Shown here: positions 31,040 through 41,561 of the stretch, one piece after another | How positions within the stretch are numbered: the first letter of the stretch is position 1 | Layout of the letters: every line of letters begins with the position of its first letter | NCBI RefSeq assembly: GCF_945957465.1 | Contig: NZ_CAMFLC010000030.1 | Coordinates: forward strand, 1-47,546 | Direction: 5' to 3' | DNA: 47,546 bases | From: an uncultured Leifsonia sp. | GTDB lineage: Bacteria > Actinomycetota > Actinomycetes > Actinomycetales > Microbacteriaceae | Notes under the pieces: generated by a model | What the model was told of the DNA's origin: nothing | Seen by the model: the letters and a program-made list of their open reading frames with translations, nothing else | The model's database searches: none | Made by a program: the position numbers and the translations under genes

Positions 31040-31408
31040 TCAGGCGCGGTCGTGCAGAGTGACGTGGTAGCCGTCGGGATCGGCGAACGTGAAGGTGCGG
31101 CCGAACGGGCCGTCGATCGGCGCCGCGACGATCGCGTGCCCGTCGGCCGCGAGCGCGTCATGGATCGCCTGCACGTCCGTCGCGTGCAGCCAGAGCGCGA
31201 CCCCGACGCCGGGCTGGGCGGCGGAGGCGAGGTCGGTGCCGGGCAGGAGGTCGCGGAGCGCGAACGCGATGGGCGACGTGGCGAACACGACGGCGTGCGG
31301 AGGCCCGGCGGGCGAGCGGGCGAGGCCGAGGTACTGCTCGTAGAAGGCCTGTGAAGCGTCGAGGTCGCGGACCTGCAGGGAGATGAAATCGGGACCGGTG
31401 GCGGGCAT
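31040..31408 (-). CDS. VOC family protein (glyoxalase/bleomycin resistance fold)
   Basis: 122 aa, one complete VOC domain: FISLQVRDLDASQAFYEQYLGL at the N terminus, PIAFALRD in the middle, GVGVALWLHATDVQAIHDAL, and FGRTFTFADPDGYHVTLHD, the conserved FxDPDGxxxxL end. Proteins of this size bind a metal or sequester a hydrophobic compound. AAGGAG precedes the ATG. Divergent from MarR, with operators between, so it is a probable MarR-controlled detoxification gene. Confidence 0.9.
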   Translation of the reverse strand: MPATGPDFISLQVRDLDASQAFYEQYLGLARSPAGPPHAVVFATSPIAFALRDLLPGTDLASAAQPGVGVALWLHATDVQAIHDALAADGHAIVAAPIDGPFGRTFTFADPDGYHVTLHDRA

Positions 31409-31426
31409 GATGTGCTCCTTCAGTTG

Positions 31427-31442
31427 TGTCAGTTTTCTGACA
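31427..31442. promoter_or_regulatory. MarR operator A
   Basis: TGTCAGTTTTCTGACA: perfect 6-bp arms with spacer TTTT, 18 bp upstream of the VOC gene start. Same half-site as operator B. Confidence 0.88.
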
Positions 31443-31452
31443 TAGCGACCCT

Positions 31453-31470
31453 ATGTCAGACTACTGACAT
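31453..31470. promoter_or_regulatory. MarR operator B overlapping the start codon
   Basis: ATGTCAGACTACTGACAT: perfect 7-bp arms with spacer ACTA. Its last two bases are the first two of the MarR ATG (31469), so bound repressor would cover the start region. No Shine-Dalgarno is present, consistent with a leaderless MarR mRNA. Confidence 0.88.
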
Positions 31471-31924
31471 GAGTCCAGAGCGTGCCGGGATCGATTTGGA
31501 GACCTCGCTCGGCTACCTGCTGAAGGAAGCCTCCAGCGCCCTGCGCTCAGCGATGGAGGACGTGCTCCGACCGCTGGGGATGAGCGTGACCCACTACTCG
31601 TGCCTCGAACTGCTCGCCCAGCGCCCCGGCCTGTCGAACTCCGAGCTCGCCCGCGGCGCCTTCGTCACCCGGCAGACGATGAATGTGCTGCTCCAGGCGC
31701 TCGAACGCGACGGCTTCGTCACCAGGGCGACGCATGCGCCCGTCGGCAAAGCCCTGCCGACGCGGCTCACGCCCCGCGGCCGCCGAAGCCTCGACACGGC
31801 GACCGCCGCCGTCCGCGGCGTCGAACTGCGGATGCTCTCCGGCATGACGGCGGCCGAGCAGTCGGCGGCATTCCACAGCCTCCAGAGCATGGTCCGGGCG
31901 CTGCGCGCGGGGTCAGGCGACTGA
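31469..31924 (+). CDS. MarR family regulator
   Basis: 151 aa: the helix LGYLLKEASSALRSAMEDVLRPLGMSVTHYSCLELLAQRPGLSNSELARGAFVTRQTMNVLLQALERDGFV is the MarR winged-helix core, followed by LPTRLTPRGRRSL. ATG 31469 is chosen because upstream codons run through the operators and have no family resemblance. The RQT recognition helix is well conserved. Self-regulation and control of the VOC gene are strongly suggested by operators A and B. The 3' end overlaps the TetR fragment by 12 bp in convergent orientation. Confidence 0.9.
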   Translation: MSPERAGIDLETSLGYLLKEASSALRSAMEDVLRPLGMSVTHYSCLELLAQRPGLSNSELARGAFVTRQTMNVLLQALERDGFVTRATHAPVGKALPTRLTPRGRRSLDTATAAVRGVELRMLSGMTAAEQSAAFHSLQSMVRALRAGSGD

Positions 31925-32200
31925 GCGCGGCCGGAGCGCCGGAAGCAGCACGTGGTCGACGAGCTCGGTCACGGCCGCGGCGTCGAGCGCGCGCTGCCGC
32001 AGCGTCACGCTTCCGAACGCAGCTGTCGGGATGATGCCGGCGATCAGCTCGACCCGCACGTCGTCGGGTACCTCGCCGCGCTGGATCCAGCGGTGGATGA
32101 CCTCGACCAGTGCCCGCACCGGTGGGCGGCCGATGGCCGTGTTCGCCGCCTGGAACAGCTCGGGGTCGTTGCGGAGTTCGCCCAGCAGGCTGGCCGTCAC
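31913..32200 (-). pseudogene. TetR C-terminal domain fragment lacking the DNA-binding domain
   Basis: 95 aa that match only the C-terminal ligand/dimerisation region of TetR proteins: LLGELRNDPELFQAANTAI, VIHRWIQRGEVPDDVRVELIAGIIPTAA and VTELVDHVLLPALRP. The helix-turn-helix (about 100 residues) is absent and not found in any frame upstream, where the MFS gene is intact. The GTG start overlaps the MFS stop (GTGA, 32197-32200), so the fragment may still be translated by coupling. It is a decayed regulator or a free-standing ligand-binding/dimerisation domain. Confidence 0.7.
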
Positions 32201-33792
32201 CGCGCCGCGCGCCGCACCGCCTCGGTCTGCAGCAGGTGCTCGACGACCGGCTCTCCGTCGGCGAGCGCCCTGGCACGGTCGAGCAGCTGGCGGTCGTACT
32301 CGGTCATCCGCTCCTCATGCTGGCTCAGGTGCTCGCTCCACGATCCCACCTGGAAGGCCTCCACGACGATCGCCGGGTCCTCACGATCGGTGTACAGCCG
32401 CCAGTCGCGCGCTCCGGTGCGGCGGCGCGAACGGCCGACCGCGTCCATCCGCGCGGCGAAGTCGTCCCGCCGTTCTGCGGGCACCGTGTAGCGGATCAGC
32501 ACCAGCACCGGGTTCGCCGCCGAGTCGTCTAGCGGCTCGCCCGAGACCAGGGGTACGTCGGTCAACGGCATCGTGACGATCGCGCGGCCCTTGTGGCGCG
32601 TGTCGATCGCCGGGCGGAGCGCACCGACGATCCCGAGCACCACCAGGAGCACGCCGCAGCCGATCAGGACGCCGACGACTCCCGCCCAGGTCGCCAGCGC
32701 TCCGGTTACCGCCGCACCGACCGCGGTCGAGCCGAAGAGCACCAGCTGATAGATCGAGAGCCCGCGCGTGCGCACCCACACCGGCAGGAACGACTGGACC
32801 GTGCCGTTGATCGTCGCGATCACGCCGATCCACGCGAAGCCCGCGACGGCCAGCACGAGGAGCACGAGCCAGAGCGACGAGATCACGGCCACGGCGAGGG
32901 TGCAGAGGCCGAACACGGCCGAGGCGGCGGCGACGATCGCCCCGGTGCTCCAGCGTGCCCGCAGCGGCGGGAGCAGGAAGGCCCCACCGACCGAGCCGAC
33001 GCCGAGCGAGGCGAGCAGCAGGCCGTAGCCACCGGCGTCGAGATGGAGCTCGGCACTCGCGAGCACCGGCAGGAGCGCCCACAGCCCGTTCGCCGGCAAC
33101 AGGAAGAGGGCGAGCCGCAGGTACAGCCCGCGGATCGCACCGGCGTTCCGCACGTAGCGCACCCCGGCGCGGGTCGCATCCAGGAAGCGCTCCGGCCGGC
33201 CGCGCGGCGGCACGTACCGGCGCCAGACGAACAGGGCGACCAGGAACACCAGGAACGACAGGGCGTTCGCGACGAAGACCGCCGTCACCCCCGACTGGGC
33301 GACCACCAGGCCGGCCAGCGCCGGACCGATCGCGCGTGCGACGTTGACACCGATGGACGACAGCACCGCCGCGTCCGCGATCATGGGCGTGGGCACCACG
33401 TCCGGCACGACCGCCTGATAGGCGGGCAGCTGGAGGGCGGAGCCGGCGCCCAGCAAGAAGGTCACGGCCAGCAGCAGTGCGGGCGTCATCGCGCCGGCCC
33501 AGGTCAGCCCGGCCAGGCCGAGCACGATCAGGAACTGAGCGGTCTGCACGACGATCAACAGCGTCCGCCGGTTGAAGAACTCGCCGAGCACCCCGGCTGG
33601 GAGGGCGAGCAAGAGCACGGGCGCCGCGGCGGCGGTCTGCACGAGCGCCACGACCGACGCCGGACTCCCCTGCTCGACGAGCAGCCACTGCGCACCGACG
33701 GTCTGCATCCAGCTGCCGATGTTGCTCACCAGCCCGGCGATCCAGAGCAGACGGAAGACACGCACACCGAGCGGGGCGAAGGCGGAGGTCAT
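32197..33792 (-). CDS. MFS_3 family exporter
   Basis: 531-aa major facilitator with about 10-12 membrane helices (FRLLWIAGLVSNIGSWMQTVGAQWLL at the start; FLLGAGSALQLPAYQAVVPDVV after helix 4) and a cytoplasmic C-terminal domain typical of MFS_3/EntS-like exporters (IRYTVPAERRDDFAARMDAVGRSRRRTGARDWRLYTD, then VGSWSEHLSQHEERMTEYDRQL). These export siderophores or drugs. GGAG lies upstream of the ATG. Cotranscribed with the headless TetR fragment. Confidence 0.9.
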   Translation of the reverse strand: MTSAFAPLGVRVFRLLWIAGLVSNIGSWMQTVGAQWLLVEQGSPASVVALVQTAAAAPVLLLALPAGVLGEFFNRRTLLIVVQTAQFLIVLGLAGLTWAGAMTPALLLAVTFLLGAGSALQLPAYQAVVPDVVPTPMIADAAVLSSIGVNVARAIGPALAGLVVAQSGVTAVFVANALSFLVFLVALFVWRRYVPPRGRPERFLDATRAGVRYVRNAGAIRGLYLRLALFLLPANGLWALLPVLASAELHLDAGGYGLLLASLGVGSVGGAFLLPPLRARWSTGAIVAAASAVFGLCTLAVAVISSLWLVLLVLAVAGFAWIGVIATINGTVQSFLPVWVRTRGLSIYQLVLFGSTAVGAAVTGALATWAGVVGVLIGCGVLLVVLGIVGALRPAIDTRHKGRAIVTMPLTDVPLVSGEPLDDSAANPVLVLIRYTVPAERRDDFAARMDAVGRSRRRTGARDWRLYTDREDPAIVVEAFQVGSWSEHLSQHEERMTEYDRQLLDRARALADGEPVVEHLLQTEAVRRAAR

Positions 33793-33904
33793 GGCCGGGC
33801 TCCAAGCGACGAAGACGTGAGAGAGCCAACGGTAGTTCGCCCGGGCCGCCTCCGCAAAGAGCCGTCGCGCACGCTGCGGCAGCCGGGCCGGCAGGTCTCG
33901 GCGG

Positions 33905-34933
33905 CTACCCCGCCGCTCGCGCGGTCGAGGCCCGCACCACCAGTGTCGTCGACAGGTCGACGCGCGGCAGCACGGCGGGCGCCGGCTCGCCGGAGAGCTC
34001 GGGAGCGCCGAGCAGGAGCCGCACCGCGACCTCGCCCATCTCGGCGATCGGCTGCCGCACAGTCGTCAGGGGAGGCGTCCCCCAGCTCGCCTCCGGTACG
34101 TCGTCGAACCCGACGACGCTGAGGTCGGCGGGCACGCGCAGCCCGGCGGCCTGCGCCGCGTCGTACACACCCATCGCCATCAGATCCGAGCAGGCGAACA
34201 CCGCACCGGGGCGGTCAGGGCCGCGCAGCAGCGGGGCGATCGCGTCGGCGGCGCGGCGGCGGTCCCAATCGCCGTGCACGACCACCGGCGCCGGAGCTCC
34301 CTGGAGCTCCAGCGCCGAACGGAACCCGTCGATCCGCGCGCGGCTGTACAGATGCGTCCGGTCGCCCCCGACCACAGCGAACGCACGGTGACCGAGCGCG
34401 AGCAGGTGCTCGGCGGCCGTCCGGCCGCCGTCCCAGTTGGTGACGCCGACACGCATCGCGGGAGCGCTCGGCTCACTCATCGGCGTGACCAGCACGACGG
34501 GGATGCGCGCCGCCTCCAGCGCGGCGAAATGGCTCGGGGCCGGGTCGACCAGGACGACGATGGCGCCCTGAGAGGGCCGGCGCAGCAGTCGGGACACCCA
34601 GTTGCCGTCCTCCCGGGCCACCGTGATGACGACGTCGACGTTCGCGGCGGTGGCCGCGCTCTCGACACCGGTGAGCACGCCGTTCGCCCAGGTCCCGTGC
34701 ACGTGATTGACGACGAGGTCGATCATGGCCGGTGCGTCGGGCTCCGGGGCGCTCGGCCTCGTGGCGCGCGCATACCCGACGGCACGCACCGCTTCCATGA
34801 CCCGGTCGCGCGTGGCCGGTGAGACGTCCGTCCCCCCGCGGAGCACCTTGGACACGGTCGGGATGCTCGTGCCGGCCATCCCAGCGACATCGGAGAGGGT
34901 CGGTCGGTCGCGCCTGGCGTCCTCACCGTTCAT
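33905..34933 (-). CDS. LacI family regulator of the sugar ABC importer
   Basis: About 342 aa: N-terminal LacI helix-turn-helix and hinge (PTLSDVAGMAGTSIPTVSKVLRGGTDVSPATRDRVMEAVRAVGY), then a periplasmic-binding-like domain ending SVVGFDDVPEASWGTPPLTTVRQP, the standard LacI signature. ATG 34933 has GGATAGG eight bases upstream; a GTG at 34939 is possible. It is divergent from the sugar-binding protein gene, with TTGCGCAA palindromes between them. Confidence 0.9.
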   Translation of the reverse strand: MNGEDARRDRPTLSDVAGMAGTSIPTVSKVLRGGTDVSPATRDRVMEAVRAVGYARATRPSAPEPDAPAMIDLVVNHVHGTWANGVLTGVESAATAANVDVVITVAREDGNWVSRLLRRPSQGAIVVLVDPAPSHFAALEAARIPVVLVTPMSEPSAPAMRVGVTNWDGGRTAAEHLLALGHRAFAVVGGDRTHLYSRARIDGFRSALELQGAPAPVVVHGDWDRRRAADAIAPLLRGPDRPGAVFACSDLMAMGVYDAAQAAGLRVPADLSVVGFDDVPEASWGTPPLTTVRQPIAEMGEVAVRLLLGAPELSGEPAPAVLPRVDLSTTLVVRASTARAAG

Positions 34934-34960
34934 GCGCACAGCCTATCCGCGGCGAAGTCA

Positions 34961-34968
34961 TTGCGCAA
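34961..34968. promoter_or_regulatory. LacI operator core 1 (TTGCGCAA)
   Basis: TTGCGCAA with a CG centre as LacI-family proteins prefer, in the context CATTGCGCAAAC, 28 bp before the LacI start. The same core recurs 87 bp away. Confidence 0.72.
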
Positions 34969-35045
34969 ACTTTCGTGGAGTTCTTCTCTTGCGCGTCGGT
35001 CAGTTCGCTGAAAGTATGGCCCGGCGACGATGTCGAGCGTCGAAA

Positions 35046-35057
35046 ATTTGCGCAAAT
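35046..35057. promoter_or_regulatory. LacI operator core 2 (ATTTGCGCAAAT)
   Basis: A perfect 12-bp palindrome containing TTGCGCAA, 80 bp before the binding-protein start. The two cores about eight helical turns apart could support looping. Confidence 0.8.
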
Positions 35058-35136
35058 CGCTCGACCACGCCACCTCTTCAGGTGTTCGACGAAGAAAGCC
35101 GCCGGCGTTTCCCCGGCCGATAGAGGAGAAGACAGC

Positions 35137-36444
35137 ATGACGAACGGGTCGAGTTCCGGAACCATCACTCGCCGAGGACTGCTCGCCGGCACCGGCGGGC
35201 TCGCCGTGCTCGCCGCACTCGCGGCGTGCAGCGCGCCGGGCGGCACCTCGTCGTCGACCGTCAAATTCTGGAACATGCCGTGGGGAGGGACCGCCTTCTC
35301 ACCCCTGGACAAGAAGATCACGCTCGCCTACAAGCCGGCGAAGGGGCTGCCCGCCGCCGGGTACCAGGCCGTGCAATGGTCCAACTTCACCACGACGTTC
35401 GCGTCGGCGATCGCCTCCAACACCGGCCCCGCGGTCAGCAGCGGCAGCGGCACCCAGGCGTTCCAGTTCGCCGAGAAGAACTACATCGCGTACGCCGACG
35501 CGCTCCTCGACTCGTGGAAGGGCAACGGCCTGTTCGACGACTTCCTGCCGGGCGTCCTCGACACGATGAAGACGAGCAAGGGCTACGTCGCCGTCCCCTA
35601 CAACCTCGACATGCGCGCCCTCTGGTACCGCAAGTCCCTCCTCGAGAAGGCCGGGGTGGAGCCGCCCACCGATTGGCAGTCGTACCTCGACGTGAGCGCG
35701 GCGCTCAAGAAGATCGGCGTCTTCGGCTTCGGAATCGCATCCGGGGCGCAGGGCAACGGTTTCCAGGCGCTCGTCGGGCTGCTCATCAACAACGGCGGAG
35801 GCCTGTTCAATGCCGACCAGAAGCCCGACTGCGTCACTCCGGCCAACATCGAGGCGCTCGAGTTCGTCGTCGAGCTGATCCGCAAGGGCTACATGGACCC
35901 GGGCAGCGTCAGCTACTCGACCACCAACGCGCAGAGCCAGTGGAAGGCCGGAACGTTCGGGATGGGCTTCGAAGGGCCGGGCCTGGCGCAGGTGCTCGGC
36001 GGTCCGCTGGTGCAGGACATGGCGGTCACCGAACCCCTGACCGGCGCGCGCGGAGGCAAGGGCGCGCTGTACTTCCCGAACAACATCATGATGTACAAGC
36101 ACACCCCGAGCCAGAAGGGGTCGGAGGCCTTCCTCACCTACTACTACAAGAACATGGCGCCGCTGTGGACGCAGAACACCGGCATCGGGCTCCCCGTGCT
36201 CAAATCGATCGCGAACACCCCGCAGTTCCGGTCCGACGCCAATGCCGTCACCATGATCGAGAAGTGGCAGCCGATCTGCAAGACCTGGGCCGCGCCGGGA
36301 GGCGACGCCCTGTTCGCCGACGTCACCCTGGTGGACAGCACGCCCGCGATGAGCACCTGGGCGCAGAGCGTCCTGTCGCTGAAGGCCACTCCGAAGGAGT
36401 CGCTGCAGACCCTCCAGAAGACGCTGACCTCCCAGCAGAAGTGA
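35137..36444 (+). CDS. ABC sugar-binding lipoprotein (solute-binding protein family 1)
   Basis: 435 aa extracellular solute-binding lipoprotein. The signal peptide has a twin-arginine-like TRRGLLAGTGG, a hydrophobic core and the lipobox LAAC with lipidated Cys31. The mature protein has family-1 features: GYVAVPYNLDMRALWYRKSLLEKAG and PPTDWQSYLDVSAALKK, as in maltose/oligosaccharide binders. AGAGGAGAA precedes the ATG. First gene of the operon with two permeases; the exact sugar is unknown. Confidence 0.92.
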   Translation: MTNGSSSGTITRRGLLAGTGGLAVLAALAACSAPGGTSSSTVKFWNMPWGGTAFSPLDKKITLAYKPAKGLPAAGYQAVQWSNFTTTFASAIASNTGPAVSSGSGTQAFQFAEKNYIAYADALLDSWKGNGLFDDFLPGVLDTMKTSKGYVAVPYNLDMRALWYRKSLLEKAGVEPPTDWQSYLDVSAALKKIGVFGFGIASGAQGNGFQALVGLLINNGGGLFNADQKPDCVTPANIEALEFVVELIRKGYMDPGSVSYSTTNAQSQWKAGTFGMGFEGPGLAQVLGGPLVQDMAVTEPLTGARGGKGALYFPNNIMMYKHTPSQKGSEAFLTYYYKNMAPLWTQNTGIGLPVLKSIANTPQFRSDANAVTMIEKWQPICKTWAAPGGDALFADVTLVDSTPAMSTWAQSVLSLKATPKESLQTLQKTLTSQQK

Positions 36445-36449
36445 CCCGC

Positions 36450-37409
36450 ATGGCCACCCCGACCGCACTCGAATCCGTCCGCCGCGCCCGACGCGGTGTC
36501 GCCGTCGCCGGGCGCGGGCGCCCGGGCGCCCGACCGCCCCGCCGCCCGAACTCGGGGACCCTGACGTTCGTGCTGTTCGCGACGCCGGCGGTCCTCCTGC
36601 TCCTGCTGCTCAACCTGTACCCGCTCCTCTACGCCGGCCAGCAGTCCCTGCGCAACGGCGATCTCGTCGATGCGGGCACCTTCGTCGGCCTGCAGAACTA
36701 CGCGACCGTGCTCACCTCTCCGCAGTTCTGGCACGCCGCCTGGTTCACCGTCGTCTTCACGGTCGTCGGCGTCTTCGGCAGCTGGGCGATCGGTCTGGCG
36801 CTCGCGCTGGTGCTGCGCACCCGAGTGCCGGCGAACGGGCTGCTCAAGGTGCTCCTGCTGCTGCCGTGGGTCGTGCCGATCGTCGTCTCGTCCACGTCGT
36901 GGAACTGGCTGGTCGCCACCCCGCAGAGCCCGCTGCCGCTGGTGGCCAAGGCGCTGGGCTTCGGCGACGTGCTGTTCCTGGCCGACCCGCTGCTCGCGCA
37001 GCTCACGGTCTGCGTGTTCAAAGTGTGGGTGAGCTTCCCGTTCATGATGATGATGATGTCGTCCGCGCTCGCCTCCGTCGACACCAACGTCTACGAGGCG
37101 TCGCGCGTCGACGGCGCGTCCGGCTGGAAGACCTTCCGGTTCATCACGCTTCCGATGGTCGCGCGGCCCACCTACATCAGCTGGATCCTGATGACGATCT
37201 TCTGCGTGAACGACTTCCCGACGATCTTCCTGCTGACCGGCGGCGGCCCGGTCGACTCGACCCAGACCCTCGTCGTCCTCGCATACACGACGGTGTTCCA
37301 GAACTTCCAGACCGGTCCCGGCGTCGCCATCGCGTTCCTCATGACGCTCGTGCTCGTCGTCGTCAGCGTCACGCTCTACCGGCAGATCCGAAAGGCGGCC
37401 ATCGAATGA
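36450..37409 (+). CDS. ABC sugar permease, MalF-like
   Basis: 319 aa with six membrane segments, the first after a basic cytoplasmic N terminus (FVLFATPAVLLLLLLNLYPLLYAG). The EAA loop that docks the ATPase reads YEASRVDGASGWKTFRFITLPMV. It starts five bases after the binding-protein stop and overlaps the second permease by ATGA. Confidence 0.92.
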   Translation: MATPTALESVRRARRGVAVAGRGRPGARPPRRPNSGTLTFVLFATPAVLLLLLLNLYPLLYAGQQSLRNGDLVDAGTFVGLQNYATVLTSPQFWHAAWFTVVFTVVGVFGSWAIGLALALVLRTRVPANGLLKVLLLLPWVVPIVVSSTSWNWLVATPQSPLPLVAKALGFGDVLFLADPLLAQLTVCVFKVWVSFPFMMMMMSSALASVDTNVYEASRVDGASGWKTFRFITLPMVARPTYISWILMTIFCVNDFPTIFLLTGGGPVDSTQTLVVLAYTTVFQNFQTGPGVAIAFLMTLVLVVVSVTLYRQIRKAAIE

Positions 37410-38275
37410 CGGCACTGGTCCAGCGGACCGCTCCGCGTGCACCCCGCACCCGCGTCCGGCCCCGGCCGGCCGGTGACCGCGGCCGGTGGTGGAGGTTCAG
37501 CCTGCTCGCCGTGATCACCGCCCTCGTGCTCGTGCCTCTGGTCGCCGTGGTGCTGCTCTCGCTGCAGCCTGCTCTCGGCAGCTCCGCCACCGGGGTCACC
37601 CTCGACAACTACGTGAGCGTGATCACCTCCACCGATCTCGGGCGGTGGGTGGGCAACAGCCTCCTCGTCACGCTCGCGACGGTCGTCGTGTCGGTCGTGA
37701 TCGCCGCCCCCGCGGGGTATGTGCTGTCACGCGGACGCGGGAGGCTGGTCGCCGGCTTCTCGCTCACGCTGTTCGTCATCCAGTCGCTGCCGGTGGTGAC
37801 GGCGATCATCCCGCTGTTCATCCTGTTCGCCGGGCTGGGACTCGTCGACACGTTGGGCGGCGTCGTGATCCTGTACGTCGGCGGCACCCTGTCCGTCGCG
37901 ATCTGGATGATGGCGGCGTACTTCGACTCGATCCCGATCAGCCTGGAGGAGGCGGCGTGGATGGACGGCTGCTCCGTCTTCGGCAGCTTCTCGCGAGTGG
38001 TGCTGCGCAACTCGCTGCCCGGCATCCTCTCCACCGCGATCTTCGCGTTCCTCCTCGCGTGGAACGACTACCTCGTCGCCGTGGTGTTCCTGCGATCGGA
38101 TCAGAGCTACACCCTCCCCATCGGGTTGCAGACCTTCTTCCAGCAGAACCAGACCGACTGGGGGCCGGTGATGAGCGTCGCCGTGGTGATGATGATCCCC
38201 CCGATCATCGTGTTCGCCGTGCTCAACCGCTACTTCAGCGTCGGCGGGATCGGCGGTTCGCTGGCCGGGCGCTGA
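37406..38275 (+). CDS. ABC sugar permease, MalG-like
   Basis: 289 aa, six membrane segments (FSLLAVITALVLVPLVAVVLLSL first), EAA loop LEEAAWMDGCSVFGSFSRVVLRNSLP and the C-terminal FSVGGIGGSLAG typical of MalG-type permeases. The ATG overlaps the previous stop. No ATP-binding gene follows; in actinobacteria such importers commonly share a single MsiK-type ATPase encoded elsewhere. Confidence 0.92.
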   Translation: MTALVQRTAPRAPRTRVRPRPAGDRGRWWRFSLLAVITALVLVPLVAVVLLSLQPALGSSATGVTLDNYVSVITSTDLGRWVGNSLLVTLATVVVSVVIAAPAGYVLSRGRGRLVAGFSLTLFVIQSLPVVTAIIPLFILFAGLGLVDTLGGVVILYVGGTLSVAIWMMAAYFDSIPISLEEAAWMDGCSVFGSFSRVVLRNSLPGILSTAIFAFLLAWNDYLVAVVFLRSDQSYTLPIGLQTFFQQNQTDWGPVMSVAVVMMIPPIIVFAVLNRYFSVGGIGGSLAGR

Positions 38276-38291
38276 CAGCTGCCGATGGGCG

Positions 38292-38405
38292 CTACTGCCG
38301 CTGCGGAAGCGCGACCGATCCGGTGGTGACGGGGACGGTCTCGGCGGTGATGCTGTGGTCGGTGTCGCGGAGGGTGCGCTCGATGTGGTCGCGGAGCGAG
38401 CTCAT
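38292..38405 (-). CDS. Putative 37-aa protein
   Basis: A short reading frame starting MSSLRDHIERTLRDTDHSI and ending VALPQRQ, with AAGGA nine bases before the ATG. Predicted: an amphipathic N-terminal helix then a Thr/Val-rich tail. It sits alone on the minus strand after the permease operon. Good codon bias and a ribosome site favour it, but no homology is recognised. Confidence 0.5.
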   Translation of the reverse strand: MSSLRDHIERTLRDTDHSITAETVPVTTGSVALPQRQ

Positions 38406-38507
38406 GGGGGTGGTTCCTTATCGTGCTGTCGGGTGACCAGGACATCCTGCGCCATGCTTCCTGAGAACTCCCAGAGCAAGCGGGGCCGATGGCGGTATGG
38501 TCACGGC

Positions 38508-38804
38508 ATGTGCCGGAACATCCGCTGCCTCCACAACTTCGAACCGCCCACCACCGACGACGAGGTGCGCGAGGCCGCCCTGCAGTTCGTCCGCAAGGTG
38601 AGCGGCTCCACGCGCCCGTCCCGTGCGAACGCCGCCGCCTTCGATCAGGCGATCGACGAGATCGCCGAGGCCACGCGCCGGATGCTCGACCAGCTGGTCA
38701 CGAACGCACCCCCGAAGAGCCGCGAACTCGAGGCTCTCAAGGGCAGGGAGCGCCACGAGAAGCGCATGGAGCGCGAAGTCCGCATCCGCACCGCCACCGT
38801 GTGA
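38508..38804 (+). CDS. DUF2277 family protein
   Basis: 98 aa starting MCRNIRCLHNFEPPTTDDEV, the invariant beginning of DUF2277 proteins, followed by REAALQFVRKVSGSTRPSRAN, AIDEIAEATRRMLDQL and a basic C-terminal helix. Small cytoplasmic protein of unknown function, widely conserved. The CxxxxxC near the N terminus (Cys2, Cys7) is worth noting. No clear ribosome site. Confidence 0.9.
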   Translation: MCRNIRCLHNFEPPTTDDEVREAALQFVRKVSGSTRPSRANAAAFDQAIDEIAEATRRMLDQLVTNAPPKSRELEALKGRERHEKRMEREVRIRTATV

Positions 38805-38825
38805 CCGCCGCGGCGGCCCGCCGGG

Positions 38826-39997
38826 TCACTGCCCGACGGACCGGCGCTTGTTGTAGACGTCGAACGCCACGGCGGCGAGCAGCACCAGACCCTTGATGAG
38901 CAGCTGGTAGTCGCTGTCCACTCCGAGGATCGACATGCCGTTGTTCAGCACGCCGATGATCAGACCACCGATGATGGCACCGGTCACCGTGCCGATGCCG
39001 CCGGTGACGGCCGCACCTCCGATGAACACGGCGGAGATCGCGTCCAGTTCGAACCCGTTGCCCGCGCTCGGGCTCGCCAGGTTGAGCCCCGCGGTGAACA
39101 CGAGCCCGGCGACCGCGGACAGCACACCCATGTTGACGAACAGGAGGAACGTCACGCGCTTCGTCTTCACGCCCGAGAGCGCAGCCGCCTGCAGGTTGCC
39201 GCCGATGGCGTAGATGTGACGGCCGAAGACCGAGCGGTTCATCACCGCCGAATAGGCGACCACCAGCACCGCGAGGATGATCAGCACGATCGGCGTGCCG
39301 TTGTAGCTGGCGAGCAGCAGGGTCATCACGAGCACGAGCGCGACCAGGAACACCAGCTTGACGGTGAACCACCACAGCGGCTCGTCCTCGAGGTCGTACT
39401 TGCGTCGAACGGCGCGCTGACGGATCGACGTGTACAGGATGGCGACGCTGGCCAGCAGGCCGAGGATCATCGTCAGCGGCTCGTAGCCCGTCGTGCCGAA
39501 GGCCGGGAGGAACCCGGACCCGATCGCGCGGAACTCCTTGGGGAAGAACGAGATCTGCTGGTTGCCGAGCGCGATCTGCGCGGCGCCGCGGAACGCGAGC
39601 ATGCCCGCCAGCGTCACGATGAACGCCGGAATGCCGAAGTACGCGATCCAGAAGCCCTGCCAGGCGCCGACGAGCGCTCCGAGCACCAGGCAGAAGAACA
39701 CCGCGAGCGGCCACGGGAGATGCCACTGCGAGATGAACACGCCGGCCATCGCACCGATGAAGGCGACCACGCTGCCGACCGACAGGTCGATGTGGCCGGC
39801 GATGATCACCATCACCATGCCGATCGCGAGGATGAGGATGTAGCTGTTCTGCACGATCAGGTTCGAGACGTTGATCGGCGCCAGCGTGATCCCGCTCGTC
39901 GCGATCTGGAAGAAGACCACGATGGCGATCAGGGTGATGAACAGCCCGATCTGACGCAGCTGCCCGGCGAGGTAGTTGAGTGCTTTGGTGAGCGGTT

Positions 39998-40001
<4 letters not shown>
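38826..40001 (-). CDS. mmsB: Multiple monosaccharide ABC transporter permease
   Basis: 391 aa, 10-12 membrane segments; [53 protein letters not shown] and [21 protein letters not shown] are hallmark stretches of the MmsB/GguB (XylH-like) permeases for xylose, arabinose, galactose and glucose. The start overlaps the ATPase stop (ATGA). Last gene of chvE-mmsA-mmsB; converges with DUF2277. Confidence 0.93.
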
Positions 40002-41539
<1,538 letters not shown>

Positions 41540-41561
41540 GGTTTCCCTTGCTCGGGTGCGT

